A stretch of 64,000 nt of DNA from an uncultured Collinsella sp. (GCA_902470765.1 CABRHW010000006.1:33064-97063), one strand, 5' to 3'; shown: positions 43,859-53,173, counted from the first letter of the stretch. Notes: generated from the sequence alone by a model not told the origin. Made by a program: numbers and translations.

Positions 43859-46800
43859 ATGGGGGAACTCGAGCGTAACATGCGCGATGACGTGGGGCAG
43901 CCGCTGGGCAATGCTCCAAGTACAGACTGTAGGAGACAGATGGATATGTTCGAGGACGAGCGCCAGCGCGTTTCGCATCGCCGTGGCTCAATTGCGCGCG
44001 GCGTAGCCAAGCGCGGCCTGGTGGCATTCCTGGCCTTCGCGATGGCCTTTGGCACCACACCTGCCCAGCTGTGGGCCGACGGCGCCGAGGGCATTGCCGA
44101 GGCTGTGGCTCAGGCCGCGACGCCTGGCGATACCGGCTCTGATAGTGCCGTTTCGGGTTCTGCCGAGCAGAGCAACGCCAACGCTTCGGATTCCGAGGCG
44201 GCTGCAACTGGCACCTCGACGAGCGGAGCAGCAGCTGGCGACGATGGTTCGGCGACGGGGGAGAGCTCTGCCGCGACCGAGCAGTCTTCGACGGCATCCA
44301 CTAGCCAAGCAGGTTCTGCCGCCACCGTAACGGCAGCTCAGGCCGAGAATACGACGGAGGCCGGCGATGCTGCCAAGAAGCAGGTCGAGGTCTCGTTCTC
44401 GATTATCGGCACCGATGCCGACGGTAAGGCTCAGACCTGGGTGGCACCTACGCAGCTCAAGCTCGACGAGGGCGCGACGGCTGCGGACGCTTTCGTCAAG
44501 CTGCAGCAGAAGACGGGCTTCAAGGCAGATTACGACCCGAACACGGCATACGGTTTCTATCTCAAGAGCATCACGTCTCCGACCGATGGCCGCACGCTTG
44601 CCTACGATCCGACGACTTATGCCTTCTGGCAGCTGTTCGTCGACGGCGCGTCTTCCTCGGTTGGTGCGAGCGGCGTCAAGCTCACTCAGGGGCAGAAGAT
44701 TGAGTTTGCCTATACGGCTGGTAGCGCGTCCCCTGTCGTTAAGGATCAGGTTGCCGCAAATGTGACCGTCATCGGTCGCGATGCCCAGGGTAATACTCAG
44801 ACTTGGGTCGATAACGCGCAGTATGTGGTGACATCCGGTTCGAGCGCGTTTGACCTTACGAAGGTCGCGCTCGAGGCGAACGACATCGATGCCGTTGCTG
44901 CGGGCTCCTTCATTCTGAGCCTTAAATACAATGGCGTTGAGCTGGGCAAGCCCTTTGACTACTCGACCTATTGGCAGCTGTTCATTAACGGCAAGTCAAG
45001 TGACTATACGGCGGACAATGTCACCATCCATGCCGGCGATACCGTCACATGGTTCTACGGTGGCTGGGGCGACCAGTTGCCGTCAGATTCTGTCCATGCT
45101 TCTGTTCAGGTCCTCGGTAAGGACGGGGACGGCAAGCAGCAGGTTTGGGCCTCGACGGGCCAGACGAGCCTCAAGGCGGGCTCTACCGCTAAGGATTTGC
45201 TGGAGCAGACTGGTCTTACCCTCCATGCTACAGAAGAGTCTTGGGGTTGGTACCTCAGCGGCATCACTTCGCCGTTCGAAGACAAGGCGTACGGCTATGA
45301 TTCTGCGACCAATAGTTATTGGCGCTTCTATGTAAATGGCAAGTTCGCCGACGTTGGTGCCGGTAGCTACGAGCTCCAAGAGGGCGACGCCGTTACCTTT
45401 ATGTATGCCGGCGACAGCGATGCCCTTCCTGGCCAGGTTCTTGGGTCCGCCGATATCATCGGTCCCGATGTCAACGGGAACAATACGCGTTGGGGCACGG
45501 CGAGTAACGTTTCTCTGCCTGAAGGCTCCACGGCTCAGGACCTTATCGAAGTGGTTCTGAAGGCAAAGGGCGTTGATTACAACGCCTCTCAGAGTGGCGC
45601 CTACTGGTTCCTCAATTCCATTACCTCGCCGTTCGATCACAAGGCGTATGGCTGGGATGGTGCCACCAAGAAATACTGGCACCTGTATATCAACGGAGAG
45701 GAATCCTCTTTCTGCGCCAACCAGGTCACGCTCAAGAGCGGCGACAAGGTTACGTTTGCCTATACGACCGATGGGTCGCCCGTGCCCGATCCCGACAAGA
45801 TAGTCGTGGACCCGAGTGCGACGACTCCCGGTTGGGATCCCGAGTGGGCCGGTTATGGCAACAGCGGCAACGGCTCGACCGTAACGGACGCAAAGACCCC
45901 CGCGCAGGCTGCCGGTCTTAAGTGGGCCTTCGATTGGAAGGCCGAGTCCGGTCAGCAGTACGCCAACTGCAGCGAGCCTGTTATCGCCAACGGCTTTGTT
46001 TACATTGCGACCGAGAATGAGCTCATTAAGATTGACTCGTCTACGGGTAAAAAGGTGGCCTCTGCGCCGCTTGCTTCCAAGGTGAGCTACACCTCTCGTC
46101 CGATCTATACCAACGGCCTTATCATCGTTCCGCTGAACGGTGGCGCGGTTCAGGCAATTACTGCGGACAAGCTGATCTGCAAGTGGCTGACGCCCGGTTT
46201 GACGGACTTGACGCAGAGCTCCTGCACCGTCGTTTCGGACGGCGAGTACGTCTATGTTGGCACGGTCGATATCTCGTATGACGAGAACTACAACGCGACC
46301 TACGGCAACGGCTCCCTTAAGCGCATCAAGATTGCCACGGGCGAGGTTTCTTGGCAGAACATCGACGCTTCCGAGGGATATTACTGGACTGGCGCTGCGC
46401 TGACGGATAAGTACACCATTGTTCCCACGAGCGCGGGCACGCTTAAGTGCATTGACAAGGCAACGGGCGATGTCGTTTCGAGCGTGAAGCTCGGCGCGGT
46501 TGCAAACGCCGATTGCATCGCCGACCCGTCCAATGGTTCGACCTTCTATCAGATGACGCACGACGGAAAGCTCCACGTGATTTCGCTTTCGGCGAAGGGT
46601 GTGCTGAGTGAGCAGAAGACGGTTGACTTGGGTCTTACGAATAATCTGAGCGCCCCTGCGGTGTCTGGTGACAACCTGATTGTCGGCGGACAGACGGCAT
46701 CTGGTTCTGCTTTGGCTATCCATAACCTGAAGACCGGTAAGACCACGATGGTTGCTGCTGCAGATGGCAAGGCTTTGCCGGCTGGGCTGAATGGCATTGC

Positions 46801-47713
46801 TGCTACGCCGCTGGTGAGCGTTCAGGGCGGCAAGACCTATGTGTACTTTACCGTCAACAGCGCGGATACGAAGGACTATGTCAACTACTCTGCCGGCGGC
46901 GGCGTGTACCGCTATACGCTCGGCGATGCAGAGGCGACGCAGATTTACGATGCGGCGGATCACTATCAGTACTGCGACTCTCCGGTCATTGCCGACGCCT
47001 CTGGCAACCTGTACTACATCAATGACTCGGGTACGCTGTTCAAGCTTGGCGCCGTTGAGTCCTGGACGGTCTCCTTTAATTCCAACGGCGGATCTGCCTG
47101 CGACACTAAGTTTGTCGCTACGGCCGATGGCAAGCTGGTCAAGCCTGCCGACCCGATGCGCGAGGGCTACACCTTCGGCGGTTGGTATACCGATGAGGCG
47201 TGCACGCAGGCGTATGACTTTAGTACGCCGGTGGCGGCCGACCTGACGCTGTATGCCAAGTGGACCAAGAACGCCAGCAACCCTGGCGGTAATGGCGGCT
47301 CTGGCTCCAACGGCTCCAACGGCGGCACTGGCAACGGTTCCGGCACGGGCGCCGGTACTGGCGCTGGTACTGGCTCCGGCACGAAGGGCCAGCAGGCTGG
47401 CGGCGCTATCGCCCCGGGCCATAAGCCGACGACCAAGACGACGGTGTCCACCAAGACCGAGACCAAGGAAAACAAGTCCGACAAGAAGGACTCCGATAAG
47501 TCCGATAAGAAGGACGCGAAGAAGTCTGACAAGAAGGACAGCAAGTCCGACTCCAGCTCCGACACGGGCTCTGCGGCTAAGACTGCCGCTAAGAAGCCTG
47601 CCGAGGCTTCCATGCAGGAGTCTGGTTTCAATCCGCTCGCCATTGTTGGCGTTGCCGCCGGCGTCATCGGTCTCGCCATCGTCGGCGTGTTCGTGTTCAC
47701 CAAACGTCGGTAG
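43859..47713 (+). CDS. large surface protein with four DUF4430 (transcobalamin-like) repeats and a beta-propeller
   Basis: About 1284 residues. A signal peptide (GLVAFLAFAMAFGTTPAQLWA, in two joined parts, ending near residue 73) is followed by a Ser/Ala/Thr linker. Four DUF4430 domains lie at about 176-291, 300-405, 413-520 and 531-640, each ending in a YWQLFVDG / YWRFYVNG and VTFMYAG type block. Next come a PQQ-like propeller (about 684-1068), an InlB-type repeat (REGYTFGGWYTDEACTQAY), a Gly/Ser linker, a Lys/Asp-rich stretch and a C-terminal membrane helix with a KRR tail, without LPXTG. ATG 43859 has AAGGAGG five bases upstream; ATG 43940 is an alternative. The B12 riboswitch upstream and the transcobalamin fold suggest capture of corrinoids at the surface (inference). 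Confidence 0.85.
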   Translation: MGELERNMRDDVGQPLGNAPSTDCRRQMDMFEDERQRVSHRRGSIARGVAKRGLVAFLAFAMAFGTTPAQLWADGAEGIAEAVAQAATPGDTGSDSAVSGSAEQSNANASDSEAAATGTSTSGAAAGDDGSATGESSAATEQSSTASTSQAGSAATVTAAQAENTTEAGDAAKKQVEVSFSIIGTDADGKAQTWVAPTQLKLDEGATAADAFVKLQQKTGFKADYDPNTAYGFYLKSITSPTDGRTLAYDPTTYAFWQLFVDGASSSVGASGVKLTQGQKIEFAYTAGSASPVVKDQVAANVTVIGRDAQGNTQTWVDNAQYVVTSGSSAFDLTKVALEANDIDAVAAGSFILSLKYNGVELGKPFDYSTYWQLFINGKSSDYTADNVTIHAGDTVTWFYGGWGDQLPSDSVHASVQVLGKDGDGKQQVWASTGQTSLKAGSTAKDLLEQTGLTLHATEESWGWYLSGITSPFEDKAYGYDSATNSYWRFYVNGKFADVGAGSYELQEGDAVTFMYAGDSDALPGQVLGSADIIGPDVNGNNTRWGTASNVSLPEGSTAQDLIEVVLKAKGVDYNASQSGAYWFLNSITSPFDHKAYGWDGATKKYWHLYINGEESSFCANQVTLKSGDKVTFAYTTDGSPVPDPDKIVVDPSATTPGWDPEWAGYGNSGNGSTVTDAKTPAQAAGLKWAFDWKAESGQQYANCSEPVIANGFVYIATENELIKIDSSTGKKVASAPLASKVSYTSRPIYTNGLIIVPLNGGAVQAITADKLICKWLTPGLTDLTQSSCTVVSDGEYVYVGTVDISYDENYNATYGNGSLKRIKIATGEVSWQNIDASEGYYWTGAALTDKYTIVPTSAGTLKCIDKATGDVVSSVKLGAVANADCIADPSNGSTFYQMTHDGKLHVISLSAKGVLSEQKTVDLGLTNNLSAPAVSGDNLIVGGQTASGSALAIHNLKTGKTTMVAAADGKALPAGLNGIAATPLVSVQGGKTYVYFTVNSADTKDYVNYSAGGGVYRYTLGDAEATQIYDAADHYQYCDSPVIADASGNLYYINDSGTLFKLGAVESWTVSFNSNGGSACDTKFVATADGKLVKPADPMREGYTFGGWYTDEACTQAYDFSTPVAADLTLYAKWTKNASNPGGNGGSGSNGSNGGTGNGSGTGAGTGAGTGSGTKGQQAGGAIAPGHKPTTKTTVSTKTETKENKSDKKDSDKSDKKDAKKSDKKDSKSDSSSDTGSAAKTAAKKPAEASMQESGFNPLAIVGVAAGVIGLAIVGVFVFTKRR

Positions 47714-48607
47714 GTGAGGGCTGTGTCCAATAAATCCAAGGACGCTGGCCCCAAGCAACCAGATTCCTCGTTCATTCAGTTCGACGATGCAAAGCAACAG
47801 GACGCCGCTTCGGCGGCGTCCGCCCCTCGCCGCAAGGCGCTTGTAAGTGTCCTTACAGCTGTCTGCATCGCGCTGATCGTCGTCTCGCTGGGTTTTGTCC
47901 ACCCTTCAGAGAGCGGCGCTTGGTCCATTGAATGGATCGTCCAGACCGTGACGGGGGAGAGCGTCGTCGCCAAGGATGCCACGGGATCTGGCTCGCCTGC
48001 TGATTCGGGCAAGGCCGATTCCAAGGATTCCAAGTCATCGAATGATGCAAAAGACGAGTCCAAGGATTCGGATGAGTCCAAGGACGATTCCGAGTCTTCA
48101 AACAAGGAATCGGACAAAAGCTCAGACGACAAGAAGTCAGGCGAAAAAGGGGCAGGCAATAAAAAGGCCGAGGGCAATCAGTCGACTTCTCAGAATTCGA
48201 CAACGTCTGGCGGAGCCAGCTCGGCGTCTGGTGGCTCTTCCGCTGCCTCCGATAACGGCAATGCCTCTGCGGGCGACCAGGGCGCTTCTCAGGAGCCTAG
48301 CTACGTTACCGTGACGGTCTCGGTCTCCTCGAGCGCCGTGGGCAACCCTGTCTCGTCTGGCGGTACGTTTACCTTTAACGAGGGTGCCACGGTCTACGAT
48401 GCTCTGTGTGCACTGGGCCTTTCCGTAAATGCGCACGGCTCGTCGTACGGTACGTATGTTGCAGCTATCGGCGGCTTAGCCGAAAAGCAGTACGGCGGCA
48501 CGAGTGGCTGGATGTACTCCGTCAACGGTGTAACGCCCATGACGGCCTGCAGCAACTACGTTCTCTCCAATGGCGACAACGTGGTCTGGTATTACGTGAC
48601 GGGCTAG
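47714..48607 (+). CDS. membrane-anchored protein with one C-terminal DUF4430 domain
   Basis: A 297-residue protein. The N terminus is inside, one membrane helix follows (about 39-60, LVSVLTAVCIALIVVSLGFV), then a long Ser/Asp/Lys-rich spacer, and a C-terminal DUF4430 domain (about 195-297) with GGTSGWMYSVNGVTPMTACS and the end NGDNVVWYYVTG. The start GTG 47714 follows the previous stop directly; GTG 47723, behind AGGTGAGG, is a good alternative. It is the second gene of the riboswitch-controlled transcript and would present the same binding fold near the membrane, perhaps passing ligand from the larger protein to a transporter (not in the window). Confidence 0.82.
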   Translation: MRAVSNKSKDAGPKQPDSSFIQFDDAKQQDAASAASAPRRKALVSVLTAVCIALIVVSLGFVHPSESGAWSIEWIVQTVTGESVVAKDATGSGSPADSGKADSKDSKSSNDAKDESKDSDESKDDSESSNKESDKSSDDKKSGEKGAGNKKAEGNQSTSQNSTTSGGASSASGGSSAASDNGNASAGDQGASQEPSYVTVTVSVSSSAVGNPVSSGGTFTFNEGATVYDALCALGLSVNAHGSSYGTYVAAIGGLAEKQYGGTSGWMYSVNGVTPMTACSNYVLSNGDNVVWYYVTG

Positions 48608-48632
48608 GAGCCTCGACATATCGCACCAAACA

Positions 48633-48669
48633 GGCGGTTCGGACAAACATCCGAGCCGCCCGATTTTTT
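48633..48669 (+). terminator. terminator of the DUF4430 operon
   Basis: GGCGGTTCGGA (48633-48643) pairs with TCCGAGCCGCC (48650-48660) with one mismatch; a T6 run follows at 48664-48669. Confidence 0.85.
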
Positions 48670-48675
48670 GCGAAT

Positions 48676-48861
48676 GGGACGGAGTTTCCCAATCGAGGTT
48701 CAACCGGAAAGCGCGTCCCACTCTGAAGGCGAATTCTGGGATGTAGTTTCCGGTTCGATGGCAATTGGGGAACTGCAACCCTTTTTGAGACGATATTCCG
48801 GGACACAGTTTCCGAAACAGCACCCATGGGGAAAGCGCGTCCCTTTTCGACGTCGTGGCTC
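48676..48861. repeat. three tandem 62-bp dyad repeats
   Basis: Units begin at 48676, 48738 and 48800, exactly 62 bases apart. Each starts GGGAC (or GGGAT), two bases, AGTTTCC, and units 1 and 3 contain the inverted partner GGAAAGCGCGTCCC further on; unit 2 has a decayed partner (GGGGAAC ... CCC). The spacer between arms differs in sequence but hardly in length. No gene is evident; minus-strand frames through them are probably by chance. Confidence 0.6.
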
Positions 48862-48884
48862 GTCTCACGTGGGTTCTCGGCAAA

Positions 48885-48919
48885 TAAAAAACCGGTTGGA
48901 ACGTGAATTCCAACCGGTT
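48885..48919 (-). terminator. terminator of the first GtrA gene
   Basis: AACCGGTTGGAA (48890-48901) pairs perfectly with TTCCAACCGGTT (48908-48919); the A run at 48886-48890 gives the T tract on the minus strand. Confidence 0.88.
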
Positions 48920-48945
48920 ACAAATGCGAGGCTATGTTTGACTGA

Positions 48946-49353
48946 CTACGAGTGTGCGCCCTCGAGGAAGAAGCGGCGGCTAAAGTAGTTGTACCAGGTG
49001 ACCAGGAACGTGGCGATGGCCTTCATGGCCTGGTAGCCGATGCTCAAAAACGTGACGCCCACAAACATGTACAGGTCGTTGAGGCCCAGGCCAATCACCG
49101 ACAGGATGGTGAAGATCGTGAACTCGCGCTTGCGGCTCATGCCCTCGCGGTGATCGAACACGTACTTCATACTGAGCCAGTAGTTGACCACGACGGACGT
49201 GATGAACGAAATCGTGGTGCTCATCAAAAAGTCGAGGTGGAATAGCTCGACGAGCGCAATGAGCATACCCCAGTCGATGCCAAAGGAGATGAGTCCCACG
49301 ACAGCGAACTTGAGGAACTGCTTCGTATGAGGTTGTGCCAGTGCCTTGCGCAC
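48946..49353 (-). CDS. GtrA-family membrane protein
   Basis: A 135-residue protein with four predicted membrane helices (first FLKFAVVGLISFGIDWGMLI). GtrA-like proteins are thought to move lipid-linked sugars across the membrane or to help surface glycosylation. The start is GTG 49353 with a weak ribosome site. It is closely related to the second GtrA gene at 49573 (shared KYVFxHxEGMSRxREF and LSVIGLxLND), which points to a tandem duplication. Neither is next to a glycosyltransferase gene here. Confidence 0.87.
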   Translation of the reverse strand: MRKALAQPHTKQFLKFAVVGLISFGIDWGMLIALVELFHLDFLMSTTISFITSVVVNYWLSMKYVFDHREGMSRKREFTIFTILSVIGLGLNDLYMFVGVTFLSIGYQAMKAIATFLVTWYNYFSRRFFLEGAHS

Positions 49354-49503
49354 GTAATCACATCCAATGCGTTGATGAATCGAGCAGAGGATACTTTAGA
49401 GCTTTTGCAAGGGAAACGTAAGGTCTTTGCCAAGAACTATACGAACTCGCCAAATTTTCAAGAGCTAATCCGCAAACGTGCCAAATTTGCCCGTAAACGA
49501 GTA

Positions 49504-49549
49504 GGGCCCGCGGACGATGCTGCGCTGAGCGCATATCGTCCGCGGGCCC
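49504..49549. repeat. 15-bp perfect GC-rich palindrome between the GtrA genes
   Basis: GGGCCCGCGGACGAT (49504-49518) is inverted at 49535-49549. A stem this strong could stop the second GtrA transcript, although no T tract follows on the minus strand. The rest of the gap 49354-49572 has no gene. Confidence 0.55.
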
Positions 49550-49572
49550 TGCAACACAGCGAGAAAGCCGAA

Positions 49573-49968
49573 CTACTTGGTCTCGTCGCCCTCTAGGAAG
49601 ATCTTGCGGGTCACAAAGTTGTAGACCATGACGAGCGCGGTGGCGCAGATCTTGGCGATATTGGCCTCGAGCCCCAGACCGGCGTTGAGTGCCAGCACAA
49701 TGCCGTCGTTGAGCGCCAGGCCAATCACGGACAGCACGACAAAGATGATGAACTCGCGGCGGCGGCTCATGCCCTCCTTGTGCGCAAACACGTACTTCAT
49801 GCTCGCGACGTAGTTAAAGATGAGCGAGACGATAAAGCCGCTGGTATTGGCGATCAGGATATTAAGGCCCAGGCCGTAGTGGAGCAGATTCATGATGCCA
49901 AAGTCGATGACCGTGGCGACGACGCCGACGACGCCAAACTTCATGATCTGCGCAAGGAGCTTTTGCAT
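49573..49968 (-). CDS. GtrA-family membrane protein (paralogue)
   Basis: A 131-residue protein with four membrane helices (IMKFGVVGVVATVIDFGIMN first) and a charged end IFLEGDETK. I chose ATG 49968 (MQKLLAQIMKFG), preceded by AAGGCAGGT on the minus strand; the longer frame to 50031 would add a basic segment without a good ribosome site. Relation to 48946-49353 is evident over the whole length. It follows fbp in the same direction with a gap of about 80 bases and could be read from the fbp promoter. Confidence 0.87.
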   Translation of the reverse strand: MQKLLAQIMKFGVVGVVATVIDFGIMNLLHYGLGLNILIANTSGFIVSLIFNYVASMKYVFAHKEGMSRRREFIIFVVLSVIGLALNDGIVLALNAGLGLEANIAKICATALVMVYNFVTRKIFLEGDETK

Positions 49969-50046
49969 GGTACCTGCCTTAGGGTGGCGCCGGAGCGCCG
50001 CGGGGATGACGAACTCAGCAAGTTTAGCCAATCCCCGCAGGCGGGG

Positions 50047-51963
50047 CTAGGCGCGCTCCTCGATAGCACCGTTTCTATATGCATCGAGCAGTTGGCGTAG
50101 GTCCTGGATCTGGCTGCGGATCTTGGCACCGGTATCGGTGTCGCTTACCATGCGGCGGCGGTCGGCCTCGTCAAAGCGGTTGGTCTCGCTCTCGATGTCT
50201 ACATTGCGGGTAAGTGCCTCGGCAACCGTGGTAAAAGCTTGGTGCGACTTTAGGCGACATCCGCGCGAGCTGGAGATAAGCGTGTAGCCGGCGATGCCCG
50301 TCTTGGGGTGGTAGGCGCGGCAGAAGCCGCCATCGATGACCAGCAGCTTGCCCTCGGCGCGGATGGGCTGCTCGCCCTTGGTGGTTTTAACGGGTGTGTG
50401 GCCGTTGATGATGTGGCCAGTCGGCGAACATGCCATGGGGGCAACGCCGAACTCGCGCATGATGTCGTCGCAGGCCGAGGGCGACTTGGTAAGCGTAAAG
50501 TACGGGTCCATCGGCTCGACCCAGGTGCTCTTATCGGCGATATAGGCGCGCTCAAAGGTACGCACCAGGCGTCCGCTGGCGGGTGAGTTAAAGCCGATCC
50601 ACAGGTACCACATCCAGTCGAGGGCGTCGCGGTCGCCCACGCGCCAGGCGCGGCGGGCGATGCGGTCGCAAAAATCGAGATAATCACGGCCGGCGTGCCA
50701 GGTGCCCAGGCAGTTCATGCTGCTAAAGGTGCCGTCTTCGTTGAGCGGCGCGCAGCCATGGAACAGCAGGTTGCCGTTGGTGACCTTGTACATCGAGCCG
50801 TGGCTATAGAGGAAATCGATATGGCGATGCAGGTGATCGGCGGTGACAAACTCGGACACGAGCTTGTCCATGATGTGCTGTTCCTGGGGCGTGAGCATGT
50901 AGGGGTCCGCCGGATCGACGGTGGGGAAATCGTTGGTCGTGAGCGGCCACACACTGCCGTCGGCAAGCGTGACCGTGCCGGTGTCGTGGTCGATCTTGTC
51001 GAGCAGCAGGCGGTCGGTCATGTCGAACTCGGGGTGGCGCTGGATAATCTGGCCCTCGAGCTTAAAGAGCAGGACGTTAATGGCCTTGATCAGCGGGGTG
51101 ATGGACTCACCGGCGGTGTAGGTGGCATCGGCAAAGGCGACGAGCTCGCGCAGCGAGATGCCGTAGTCGTTCTCGAGGATCTCGTAATTGTCGTAGCGCA
51201 GGTTGTTGCGCAGCACCGTGGCGATGCAGGCGGGCTCACCGGCCGCAGCACCCATCCACAGCAGGTCGTGGTTGCCCCACTGGATGTCGAGCGAATGGTA
51301 GGTGAGCAGGCGGTCCATAATCTTGGCAGCGCCGCCGCCACGGTCGAAGATATCGCCCACCAGGTGCAGGTGGTCGACGGCCAGGCGCTTGATGAGCGAG
51401 GCGAGCGACTCGATAAAGTCGTCGGCGCTTGCGGTCTCTAGGATGGACTCAACGATGCGCTCGTGATAGCGCACACGATAGTTGTTCTCGTCCGGATGCG
51501 TGTGCAGCAGCTCGTCGATGATGTAGGCGTAATCGCGCGGGATAGCCTTACGCACCTTGGAGCGCGTATAGCGGCTCGAAAGCGAGCGGGCAACCATGAT
51601 GAGCTGGTCGAGCATTGTCTTGTACCAGGTGGGGGAGTCCTCGCGCCGGCTGCGGACCAGCTCGATCTTCTCGCGCGGGTAGTAGATGAGCGTGCACAGC
51701 TCGCCCTTTTCGTCAAAGGAGAGCGTGTCGCCAAAGATCTCGTCGACATGTTCGCGCACGACACCCGAGCAGTTGTTGAGGATGTGCATAAAGGCTTCGT
51801 ACTCGCCGTGCACGTCGCTCATAAAATGCTCGGTGCCTTTGGGCAGGTTGAGAATGGCCGAGAGATTGATAATCTCGGTAAACGCGGATTGCTCGGTGGG
51901 AAATTGTCTCGACAGCAGACGCAGATACTTAAAGTCTTGCGGGTTGCGATCGAATGCGACCAT
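50047..51963 (-). CDS. fbp: fructose-1,6-bisphosphatase, class III
   Basis: A 638-residue gluconeogenic enzyme that removes the 1-phosphate of fructose-1,6-bisphosphate. The metallophosphatase motifs are present in order: FMSDVHGEYEAFMHIL, VGDIFDRGGGAAKIMDRL and WGNHDLLWMGAAAG, and later SPTGHIINGHTPVKTTKGE. The opening DFKYLRLLSRQFPTEQSA is typical of the Bacillus/Clostridium type (class III). I chose ATG 51963 (MVAFDRNPQ) with GGAAGGTG upstream; the frame beyond is leader containing a strong dyad (51991-52020). Confidence 0.95.
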   Translation of the reverse strand: MVAFDRNPQDFKYLRLLSRQFPTEQSAFTEIINLSAILNLPKGTEHFMSDVHGEYEAFMHILNNCSGVVREHVDEIFGDTLSFDEKGELCTLIYYPREKIELVRSRREDSPTWYKTMLDQLIMVARSLSSRYTRSKVRKAIPRDYAYIIDELLHTHPDENNYRVRYHERIVESILETASADDFIESLASLIKRLAVDHLHLVGDIFDRGGGAAKIMDRLLTYHSLDIQWGNHDLLWMGAAAGEPACIATVLRNNLRYDNYEILENDYGISLRELVAFADATYTAGESITPLIKAINVLLFKLEGQIIQRHPEFDMTDRLLLDKIDHDTGTVTLADGSVWPLTTNDFPTVDPADPYMLTPQEQHIMDKLVSEFVTADHLHRHIDFLYSHGSMYKVTNGNLLFHGCAPLNEDGTFSSMNCLGTWHAGRDYLDFCDRIARRAWRVGDRDALDWMWYLWIGFNSPASGRLVRTFERAYIADKSTWVEPMDPYFTLTKSPSACDDIMREFGVAPMACSPTGHIINGHTPVKTTKGEQPIRAEGKLLVIDGGFCRAYHPKTGIAGYTLISSSRGCRLKSHQAFTTVAEALTRNVDIESETNRFDEADRRRMVSDTDTGAKIRSQIQDLRQLLDAYRNGAIEERA

Positions 51964-51990
51964 GAAACACCTTCCAATATGGTTGGTAAA

Positions 51991-52020
51991 ACTGATAAAC
52001 ATCGTCAAACGTTTATCAGT
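51991..52020. promoter_or_regulatory. perfect 10-bp dyad upstream of fbp
   Basis: ACTGATAAAC (51991-52000) and GTTTATCAGT (52011-52020) around a ten-base centre. The position, 28 bases upstream of the fbp start, suits an operator or a leader hairpin. The rest of the gap to degV (52021-52282) is AT-rich, should hold two divergent promoters, and shows no gene. Confidence 0.5.
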
Positions 52021-52282
52021 ATGCGCCGGCTTTGTTTCGATTTAGCGCCGGTGGCTGAATTGTCGGCTGAACGGTTTGCTAAATCGATTTAGTTGAGGTT
52101 GATATGTCGGTTAAGTGGAGACGAAGGGGATGATTTTGCTCATGTTGGCCCATGGCGGGGATGGGGATGTTGGTGATAAAGATATTCAATGCCAATGGTT
52201 CGAATTGGTAAATAGTGGACATTTGTATCGTATTTAGGCTTGCTGTGCAATAATTTGCGTAGCAATACTTAAGGAGCCTCAT

Positions 52283-53173
52283 ATGAGTGATTTTGTCCTG
52301 ACCTGTGAATCCGCTGCTGACCGAACCCGTGAGTTCTTTGCGTCGCGCAATATCCCTGTCGTGTGTTTTCACTACGAGATCGACGATGTTGTCCATGACG
52401 ATGACCTGTATCAGTCGATTTCACCGGACGAGTTTTTTGCCCAGATTGCCGCGGGCGCCATGCCCAAGACGTCTCAGGTGAGCGTGGGTGAGTACGAGGA
52501 GTTTTGGGAGCCGTTTGTTGCCGAGGGTAAAGACGTGCTGCACCTGACGTTGTCGTCGGGTATTTCGGGCACGTATGGATCGGCCTGCGTCGCGGCGCAG
52601 ATGCTTGCGGATCGCTATCCCCAGGGCGGCAAGGTGCGCGTCATCGATTCGCTGGGGGCGTCTTCGGGCTTTGGTCTGTTGCTGGAATATGCCGCCGACG
52701 TGCGCGATAGCGGGGCTTCACTCGACGAGACGGCTGCCTGGATCGAGGAGCACAAACTCAACCTGCACCACTGGTTCTTCTCGACCGATCTGTCGAGCTA
52801 CCTACGAGGCGGTCGCATTTCGGCTGCGAGCGCGATCATCGGCACGGCGCTTAAGATTTGCCCGCTTATGACGGTCGATTGCGACGGTAAGCTGGCACCG
52901 CGTGAGAAGATTCGCACCAAGAAGCGCGCGATTTCCGAGATGGCTAAGACCATGATGGCACACGTGCAGGGCGGTACGGATTATTCGGGTAAGTGCATCA
53001 TGTCGCACTCGGCGTGCCGCGAGGATGCCGAGGCAGTTGCGGCGCTGATTGAGGAACAGGTTCCGCAGCTTAAAGGCAAGATTGAGATCAATGACATCGG
53101 TACTCTGATTGGCTCGCATACCGGACCTGGTACGGTGGCGCTCTTCTTTATGGGCGACAAGCGCGTGGATTAA
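52283..53173 (+). CDS. DegV family fatty acid-binding protein
   Basis: A 296-residue soluble protein. DegV proteins bind single fatty acids and (as FakB) present them to the fatty acid kinase FakA. The core LTLSSGISGTYGSACVAAQM holds the Ser/Thr residues that contact the carboxylate, followed by VIDSLGASSGFGLLLEYA; the end GSHTGPGTVALFFMG is typical. TAAGGAG sits well before ATG 52283. The FakA partner is not in the window. It stands alone, convergent with the next gene. Confidence 0.9.
   Translation: MSDFVLTCESAADRTREFFASRNIPVVCFHYEIDDVVHDDDLYQSISPDEFFAQIAAGAMPKTSQVSVGEYEEFWEPFVAEGKDVLHLTLSSGISGTYGSACVAAQMLADRYPQGGKVRVIDSLGASSGFGLLLEYAADVRDSGASLDETAAWIEEHKLNLHHWFFSTDLSSYLRGGRISAASAIIGTALKICPLMTVDCDGKLAPREKIRTKKRAISEMAKTMMAHVQGGTDYSGKCIMSHSACREDAEAVAALIEEQVPQLKGKIEINDIGTLIGSHTGPGTVALFFMGDKRVD

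Noticed and set aside
45083..47902. A 939-residue minus-strand frame opposite the DUF4430 gene
   Set aside because: Shadow of a gene with recognised domains; rich in Arg/Leu/Gly without motifs.
48476..48913. Minus-strand frames through the 62-bp repeats (with GTRFP and GNSVP patterns)
   Set aside because: The patterns come from the DNA repeats; no start signal is seen and the frame runs into the antisense of a DUF4430 gene.
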